Assembly (NCBI RefSeq): GCF_900890705.1
Contig: NZ_CAAHFH010000002.1
Coordinates: 1,488,001-1,552,000, forward strand
Length of the DNA: 64,000 nt
Source: Pontiella sulfatireligans
GTDB lineage: Bacteria; Verrucomicrobiota; Kiritimatiellia; Kiritimatiellales; Pontiellaceae
Reading direction: 5' to 3'
Both the position numbers and the translations under genes were made by a program. Under the pieces are notes generated by a model. It saw only the letters and a program-made list of their open reading frames with translations, was not told the origin of the DNA and did not search any database. Of the stretch, positions 58,949-64,000 are shown piece after piece; within the stretch, counting starts at the first letter, position 1; the number at the start of each line of letters is the position of its first letter.

Positions 58949-60037
58949 TTAGCGTGAAACGATGGCTTGCATTGCCTCTGCTTGCTCTTCCATGGACTTG
59001 ACCATGGCAAACTGCTTTCGGCAGCGGTCCATATTCTGCCCTTCGCGATGCGTCTTAAAATAAGAGTCTCCCTGAAGGTAGTCGGTCAGGAAGCGCAAGC
59101 CAATCTCAAACGTGATGAGCCGCCCCGACATGGGAAGCAGCTCCTTTTCCTTCGGAGTCAGGAAACCGGAGGCCGTTTCGAGATAACCGCTCACAAGCGC
59201 CTCGAAATAGTCGATGTCCATCCAGATTTTGGAGGCATCGGGTTCGTCTTCAACCGCCTGGTTGGTGGTGGTGCGCACCATGTCGCCAAAATCATATAAA
59301 ACCGATCCGGGCATGACGGTATCGAGGTCGATCACGCACTTGCCTTTACCCGTCGCGCTGTCAATCAGCACGTTGTTCAGTTTGGTATCGTTGTGGGTCA
59401 CTCGCTCGGGCAGCTCACCGGAAGCAAGCAGATCAATAACCAAATCAACGAGCTCTTCGCGTTCCTTAACGAAAGCGATTTCCGCCTGCACATTGCAGGC
59501 GCGCCCATGAGTATCCTCTTCGATGGCCTGCATCAACGTGTCATAGCGCGAGCGGGTGTGATGGAAGTTAGGAATGGTATCATGGAGCCGCACAGGAAGG
59601 TTGGCCAACTGGCTTTGGAACTCGCCGAAGGCCTTGGCTGCCTCGAAAGCCTGCCCGGTGGTTTCGACTACATCGATCCCAACTGCATCTTCGATGAAAA
59701 CATAAGTACGCCAGAAACAGCCCTCTGAATCCACATAGTAATCCTTGCCGTCCACCGTCGGAATAAGGGTCAGCACGCGGCGGTCCAAGTCATTTGCCCC
59801 GGCTTCCTCAAACTTCTTACGTTGGTGGCGAACCACGTTCCCAATGTTTTCCATCAACGCCGGAACGTCTTTGAAGATCTTGTGGTTCACGCGCTGGTGA
59901 ATATAGTGCACCTCGCGACCATCTACATCATAGTAGGCTTTGAAGGTGTCATTGATGTGCCCAGAGCCATACGGCTCATCGCCCAAATAATTACCCGGGC
60001 ACAGGAATGCCCCGGCGATTTCGTTAAACTGTTCCAT
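58949..60037 (-). CDS. NahK-like sugar kinase (APH fold)
   Basis: This 362-residue protein has GSGHINDTFKAYY, QRVNHKIF, catalytic loop THNDTKLNNVLID and metal motif IDLDTVMPG-YDFGD. Asn replaces the usual Gly in HGD (HND), as in some N-acetylhexosamine kinases. AAGGAGCAAGCA precedes the ATG. It lies downstream of the GH109 and sulfatase genes. A role in phosphorylating GalNAc or GlcNAc released by GH20/GH109 is inferred. Two diverged paralogues in one operon suggest different sugars. Confidence 0.82.
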   Translation of the reverse strand: MEQFNEIAGAFLCPGNYLGDEPYGSGHINDTFKAYYDVDGREVHYIHQRVNHKIFKDVPALMENIGNVVRHQRKKFEEAGANDLDRRVLTLIPTVDGKDYYVDSEGCFWRTYVFIEDAVGIDVVETTGQAFEAAKAFGEFQSQLANLPVRLHDTIPNFHHTRSRYDTLMQAIEEDTHGRACNVQAEIAFVKEREELVDLVIDLLASGELPERVTHNDTKLNNVLIDSATGKGKCVIDLDTVMPGSVLYDFGDMVRTTTNQAVEDEPDASKIWMDIDYFEALVSGYLETASGFLTPKEKELLPMSGRLITFEIGLRFLTDYLQGDSYFKTHREGQNMDRCRKQFAMVKSMEEQAEAMQAIVSR

Positions 60038-60054
60038 TGCTTGCTCCTTGGATT

Positions 60055-61506
60055 CTAGTTGCGGTATGTCCCGAAACGGAATTTTTCGATTCCCGGCTTA
60101 TCGCGCTCTTGGAGGATAATCGCCTCCATTTTTGCCGCAATCTCGGGATGCTGCTGAGCCACATCGTTCTGCTCCGCCGGATCGGAGCCAAGGTGGTACA
60201 GCTCCAGCGGCGCATCCGGATTCGTTTTCACTTTTTGTTTAACACCTTTCCAGTCGCCCATGCGGACGGCAATCTGCCCGCCGTATCCGGCAAAATCCCA
60301 GAATATGAATTCGTGCTTCTTTTGCCGACCTCCCTCGCCGAGCAGCTCGGGCAGGATGCTGATGCCATCGCTATCCGCAGGCGCTTCGGCTCCGGCGATT
60401 TGCGCCAGTGTGGCGGGCACGTCGTAATGCGCACCAATATGGCCGGAAACCGTGCCGGGCGCGATCCGCCCCGGCCAACGGGCAATAAACGGTTCGCGCA
60501 CGCCCCCTTCATAAACCGAGCCCTTCAGGCCGCGCAGTTCGCCCACGCTGTCGAAGAATTCATAATCCACCTGCTTAAGGTAGGTTGCTCCATTATCGGA
60601 TGTGAAGATCACAACCGTGTCTTTGTCGATATCCAGATCCTTAAGCAACGCGAAGAGACGACCCATCTGCTTGTCCATGAAGGTGACCATGGCAGCATAG
60701 CAGGAGCGCGGCGTTGGGTGGGGCAAATAAGCTTTCCCGGTATAGGGGGTCTCCTCCCACTCTCCCTGATAGGCATCGATTTCTTTCTGCGGCGCCTGGA
60801 GCGCAAGGTGCGGAATGACGGTCGGATAGTAAACGAAGAACGGCCTCTCATGGTTTTGCTTCACGAACCTCAGCATTTCGTCAGCGATTAATTGGGGCGC
60901 ATACTGTTTCCCCGTTACGCCACGCGTGTTGCCTTCAAGGAATTCGGGTTTCCCGTCACGGTCTAGATATTTTGGATAGAGGTTATGCGCATGGCACTGA
61001 CAGTTGTAGCCATAGAACCGATCAAAACCCTTCTTAAGCGGATCTCCCGTGGTGCTTGCCGCGCCAAGCCCCCACTTGCCGAAGCAACCGGTGGCGTAGC
61101 CCTTCGCCTTGAGCTGTTCGGCAATGGTGACATCCTGCTCCCGCAACGGAGTCTGCCCGCCAAAAATGGTGACTCCGTTCAGCTCATACTGCTTTTCCTT
61201 AACCTCGCCATTGTTGCGGATATACGCATGGCCGCCATGCTTCCCGGTCAGCAGGTTGCATCGAGCCGGCCCGCAGACCGGTGCGCCGGTGTAGAACTGC
61301 GTAAAGCGCATCCCTTCAGCCGCCATTTGGTCGATATACGGCGTACGGATTTTCCGTTGCCCATAGCATCCCAGTTCCTTCCAGCCGAGGTCATCGGCCA
61401 ACACAAGAATGATGTTTGGTTTTTTCGGAGCCCGGGCTCCCGCCAAAGCGGAACCCGCCGCAATGGAGGCAGATATCGACAGGATAAAATTTCGCCGGTT
61501 TTTCAT
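60055..61506 (-). CDS. Sulfatase, N-acetylgalactosamine-6-sulfatase-like, Tat-exported
   Basis: This 483-residue protein begins with a Tat-type signal (NRRNFILSISASIAAGSALAG). LVLADDLGWKELGCYG has the metal Asp pair and Cys78 lies in CGPAR (Ala at the usual Ser/Thr position, still C-x-P-x-R). FTSDNGATYLKQ and VYEGGVREPFIARWPG follow. The GALNS/arylsulfatase-like pattern suits a 6-O-sulfated hexosamine. It lies 3 bp from the GH109 gene and 17 bp from the kinase gene. Confidence 0.9.
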   Translation of the reverse strand: MKNRRNFILSISASIAAGSALAGARAPKKPNIILVLADDLGWKELGCYGQRKIRTPYIDQMAAEGMRFTQFYTGAPVCGPARCNLLTGKHGGHAYIRNNGEVKEKQYELNGVTIFGGQTPLREQDVTIAEQLKAKGYATGCFGKWGLGAASTTGDPLKKGFDRFYGYNCQCHAHNLYPKYLDRDGKPEFLEGNTRGVTGKQYAPQLIADEMLRFVKQNHERPFFVYYPTVIPHLALQAPQKEIDAYQGEWEETPYTGKAYLPHPTPRSCYAAMVTFMDKQMGRLFALLKDLDIDKDTVVIFTSDNGATYLKQVDYEFFDSVGELRGLKGSVYEGGVREPFIARWPGRIAPGTVSGHIGAHYDVPATLAQIAGAEAPADSDGISILPELLGEGGRQKKHEFIFWDFAGYGGQIAVRMGDWKGVKQKVKTNPDAPLELYHLGSDPAEQNDVAQQHPEIAAKMEAIILQERDKPGIEKFRFGTYRN

Positions 61507-61509
61507 ACT

Positions 61510-62829
61510 CTACATTCCAACCACGGGAAGTTTGGCCGGATCAACATCCACGATGCCAAGCGAGGCGTTGGTTTTCCATTTGCCACGCGTGAAATCAGGC
61601 ACCTTTATCCGATCGCTATCCTTGGCAACAGACTTGATGCTGAGCGGCATGACACTGCTCCAAGCGGCCGCATCGTACACATCCTGATCGAGCGGCAGCC
61701 CGTTCTTAAGGCAGTAGATGAGCCGATAGTCCATTATGAAATCCATGCCGCCGTGGCCACCGACCTTTTTGGCAATGGCTCCCATGGTACGGCTGAGCGG
61801 ATGCTCGTATTTTGCAGCAAGTTCCTTCATCTGTTCGTCGCTCTGCCACTTGTGGCCCAGCGCAATGCGCGGTTCTGGATATTTGCGGACCATGCCTTTG
61901 GTACCCTGCAGCAGGTGGATGCGGCTGTAGGGCCGCGGCGTGCTAACGTCGTGCTGTACCATCACGGTCTGACCCTTGGCGCATTTAATGAGCGTGGTGT
62001 TCATATCGCCGCGGTAGTTTTCGAGCGCAGCCATTTCAGGTTTATTGTTTTCCGCCGCCCAGGCCGTAAATGCTGCCTGCTGGCTCGACATCGAAACGAG
62101 ATGTTCAAATCGATTGCCCCGGTTAATATTCAGGCATTGCGCAATCGGGCCAAGCCCGTGGGTCGGATAGAGGTTTCCATTCTTGGTGTTGTTCTGATGG
62201 AAGCGCCATTGGCCCTGATAGCCGCCGTCCTCTTTTGCAATCAGCCCGCACAGCGTGTGGATGTATGCCCCCTCTGCGTGGGTCAGCTCGCCAAAGACGC
62301 CCTGCCGCACCATGTTGAGCGTCTGCAGTTCAAAAAAGTCGTAGCAGCAGTTTTCGAGCTGCATGCAGTGTTTGCCGGTTTTCTCCGCCGTATCCACCAG
62401 TTCCCAGCACTCGTCAACCGATGTGGCGGAGGGCACTTCCGTAGCGGCATGCTTGCCGTTTTTCATGGCATGCACGCACATCGGCGTATGCCACCGCCAC
62501 GGCGCGGCGATGTAGACCAGGTCGAGATCGAGCGCAACAAGATCCTTCCAGACCTCCTCCGTACCGAAAAAGGTTTGGGCCGCAGAGCGCCCGGCGTCTG
62601 CCAGAATCTTTGCCGCGCGGGAAACCATCTCTTCGCGCAGATCGCACAAGGCCACGATTTCCACATCCTGGATTTTAGAAAGCCGCTTGACCGCGCCCTT
62701 GCCTCGCATGCCGAGGCCAACAATTCCAACGCGGATTTTTCCAACAGGCTTGGCGTTTCCAAGCATTGGAAAAGCCGCGGCCGAAAATGCGGCGGCGCGC
62801 AGAAAATCAGTACGAGTTGCATTCATCAT
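61510..62829 (-). CDS. GH109-like NAD-dependent alpha-N-acetylgalactosaminidase (Gfo/Idh/MocA fold)
   Basis: This 439-residue protein has a Tat-like N-terminus (TRTDFLRAAAFSAAAFP), an NAD-binding motif (VGIVGLGMRGKG) and the Gfo/Idh/MocA substrate domain. The run THGLGPIAQCLNINRGNRF is characteristic of GH109, which hydrolyses alpha-GalNAc by an NAD-dependent redox mechanism. ATG overlaps the GH20 stop by 4 bp, with GGGAG upstream. It is either GH109 or a closely related oxidoreductase; the neighbours (GH20, hexosamine kinases, sulfatase) favour GH109. Confidence 0.85.
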   Translation of the reverse strand: MMNATRTDFLRAAAFSAAAFPMLGNAKPVGKIRVGIVGLGMRGKGAVKRLSKIQDVEIVALCDLREEMVSRAAKILADAGRSAAQTFFGTEEVWKDLVALDLDLVYIAAPWRWHTPMCVHAMKNGKHAATEVPSATSVDECWELVDTAEKTGKHCMQLENCCYDFFELQTLNMVRQGVFGELTHAEGAYIHTLCGLIAKEDGGYQGQWRFHQNNTKNGNLYPTHGLGPIAQCLNINRGNRFEHLVSMSSQQAAFTAWAAENNKPEMAALENYRGDMNTTLIKCAKGQTVMVQHDVSTPRPYSRIHLLQGTKGMVRKYPEPRIALGHKWQSDEQMKELAAKYEHPLSRTMGAIAKKVGGHGGMDFIMDYRLIYCLKNGLPLDQDVYDAAAWSSVMPLSIKSVAKDSDRIKVPDFTRGKWKTNASLGIVDVDPAKLPVVGM

Positions 62830-64000
62830 TTAATCTCCCTGTAGTTGACCCCAGCTTCATCGAAGCGCTGCTCCTGCACCTTCATGCGTTCAAGGAAGTG
62901 TTCATAGTTTTTTTGTTCTTTCGGAAGCCAAGCCAATTCGGCCAGCGCGCAGGCGCGCGGGAAGGCCATGTATTCCGCTTGCTTCATGTTCGGAATATAT
63001 TCCGTCCAGACCTGCCCCTGCGCACCGAGGATGTGCGAAGCGGTAGTTTCATCCATACCTTCGAGGATCGGTTCAAAACCGTAGACTTTTCCCAATGGCA
63101 GGAATCCGCCAATGGACAGCGGCTCGTTCTTCTTGTCCTTGCTCTGGTAATAGTCGAAATAGAGATATGACGTTGCTGCCACAACAATGTCATGGCCATC
63201 CGCCGCCGCCTGAAGCGCAGCCGGCAGGCCTTTCTTGCCACGCCACCACATGACCGCTGCATTTTCGGCCAACCCTCCTTCGGCGATCTCGTCCCAACCG
63301 ATCAGGCGGCGCCCGTTGGCCACCAGAAAATCGTCGATCTGTTTGATGAACCAGCTCTGCATTTCGTGCATATCCTTCAAGCCGCGCTCCTCGCGCAGCT
63401 GCTGGATGCGTTCGCTGGCCTCCCACTGATTCTTTCTGGCTTCGTCGCCGCCGACGTGGATGAACTCGGAGGGAAACAGCTCCATCACTTCCGTCAGCAC
63501 ATCCTTGCAGAACTGAACAGTGGACTCTTCAGGATTCAGAATATTCGGGTTAACGCCCCACTCAACTTTCACGGGCAGCTGATTAGAGGTGCAGCCCAAT
63601 TCGGGATAAGCCGCGATCGCCGCCTGCATATGGCCGGGCATATCGATTTCCGGCACAATAGTAATGTGCCGTTCGGCGGCATAGGCAACCACTTCGCGGA
63701 TGTCGTCCTGCGTGTAGAACCCGCCGTGGCGCTTTCCATCGTATTTGCGCGGTTTGGCGCGCAGATGCCCCGCAACGGTTTCCTTCCGCCAGGCACCGAC
63801 CTCGGTCAGCTTCGGATATTTCTTGATCTCGATGCGCCAGCCCTGATCTTCGGTCAGATGCCAATGGAAGGTGTTGAACTTGAGCGTCGACATGGTGTCG
63901 ATAAACTTCAGCACATCTTCCTTCGGCATAAAATGGCGGCCGACATCCAGCATCAACCCACGCCATCCAAACCTTGGAACATCCTTGATCGCAACCGTTG
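62826..64000 (-). CDS. GH20 beta-N-acetylhexosaminidase, 5' end beyond window
   Basis: The frame is open to the right edge of the window, so only the C-terminal part (about 391 residues) is present. It starts within IKDVPRFGWRG, the entry of the GH20 barrel, and has DVGRHFM, FHWHLTEDQGWRIEI, and the catalytic Asp-Glu pair in HVGGDEARK. GH20 enzymes remove terminal beta-GlcNAc or beta-GalNAc by substrate-assisted catalysis. It is the first gene in view of the hexosamine operon. The signal peptide, if any, is outside the window. Confidence 0.92.
   Translation of the reverse strand, partial: TVAIKDVPRFGWRGLMLDVGRHFMPKEDVLKFIDTMSTLKFNTFHWHLTEDQGWRIEIKKYPKLTEVGAWRKETVAGHLRAKPRKYDGKRHGGFYTQDDIREVVAYAAERHITIVPEIDMPGHMQAAIAAYPELGCTSNQLPVKVEWGVNPNILNPEESTVQFCKDVLTEVMELFPSEFIHVGGDEARKNQWEASERIQQLREERGLKDMHEMQSWFIKQIDDFLVANGRRLIGWDEIAEGGLAENAAVMWWRGKKGLPAALQAAADGHDIVVAATSYLYFDYYQSKDKKNEPLSIGGFLPLGKVYGFEPILEGMDETTASHILGAQGQVWTEYIPNMKQAEYMAFPRACALAELAWLPKEQKNYEHFLERMKVQEQRFDEAGVNYREIK

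Noticed and set aside
60985..62844. Long plus-strand open frame (619 codons) opposite the sulfatase and GH109 genes
   Set aside because: It lies antisense to two genes with clear catalytic motifs. Its translation has no domain, signal or RBS, and it is explained by the codon bias of the real genes.
1..64000. Insertion sequences, prophage genes or SusC/SusD-type loci
   Set aside because: No transposase, integrase, phage structural or TonB-receptor protein could be recognised in any frame.

Overview
The window looks like a chromosomal stretch of a marine or anoxic-sediment bacterium of the Kiritimatiellota (Pontiella-like) in the PVC group. This is inferred from content, not from a marker gene: many Cys-type S1 sulfatases mixed with GH29 fucosidase-like genes, PEP-CTERM proteins, long secreted proteins with PVC-style Asp-rich C-terminal regions, no SusC/SusD genes, and a GPH-type sugar symporter. 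There is no rRNA, intact tRNA, CRISPR array, transposase or transcription-factor gene that I can see.

Layout. 1-3815 (+): a zinc-ribbon protein, an AAA+/DUF4143 ATPase, a GH53 galactanase and an esterase gene broken by an in-frame TGA. 3816-8058: a repeat-rich island around one AT-rich DUF4238 + SEC-C gene. 8059-29621 (-): a run of large modular secreted proteins and GH-A-type hydrolases. It resolves into three diverged copies of one cassette: sulfatase, promoter, modular protein, PEP-CTERM protein, terminator, glycoside hydrolase. Two copies share a nearly identical tract of about 1.95 kb, and the sulfatase in copies 2 and 3 is only a deleted remnant. 29622-50120 (-): a sulfatase/GH29/esterase block with five intact sulfatases, four GH29-like proteins, two esterase-sulfatase coupled pairs, a sialate O-acetylesterase-type protein and further remnants. 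50335-54934 (+): GPH symporter, GH-A hydrolase and Tat-exported sulfatase, overlapping one another. About 55.1 kb: a tRNA-Asp-like 3' half. 55175-64000 (-): GH20, GH109, two sulfatases, two NahK-like sugar kinases and a nucleotide-sugar epimerase, a hexosamine (GalNAc/GlcNAc) release and salvage operon.

Together the genes suggest stepwise breakdown of a sulfated, partly O-acylated, fucose- and hexosamine-containing polysaccharide. Esterases and sulfatases strip substituents, GH29/GH30/GH53/GH-A/GH20/GH109 enzymes cut sugars, the GPH symporter imports them, and kinases plus epimerase feed them to central metabolism. Eight intact sulfatases all carry a Cys in the C-x-P-x-R motif, so they need a formylglycine-generating enzyme encoded elsewhere.

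The most notable features are the decaying triplicated cassette, shared N- and C-terminal modules of unnamed type, leader (RBS plus signal peptide) sharing between non-homologous enzymes, several families of short iterated-word inverted repeats (one inside a signal-peptide region), and a strongly over-represented palindrome TTCCARNNNTTGGAA that lies inside genes.
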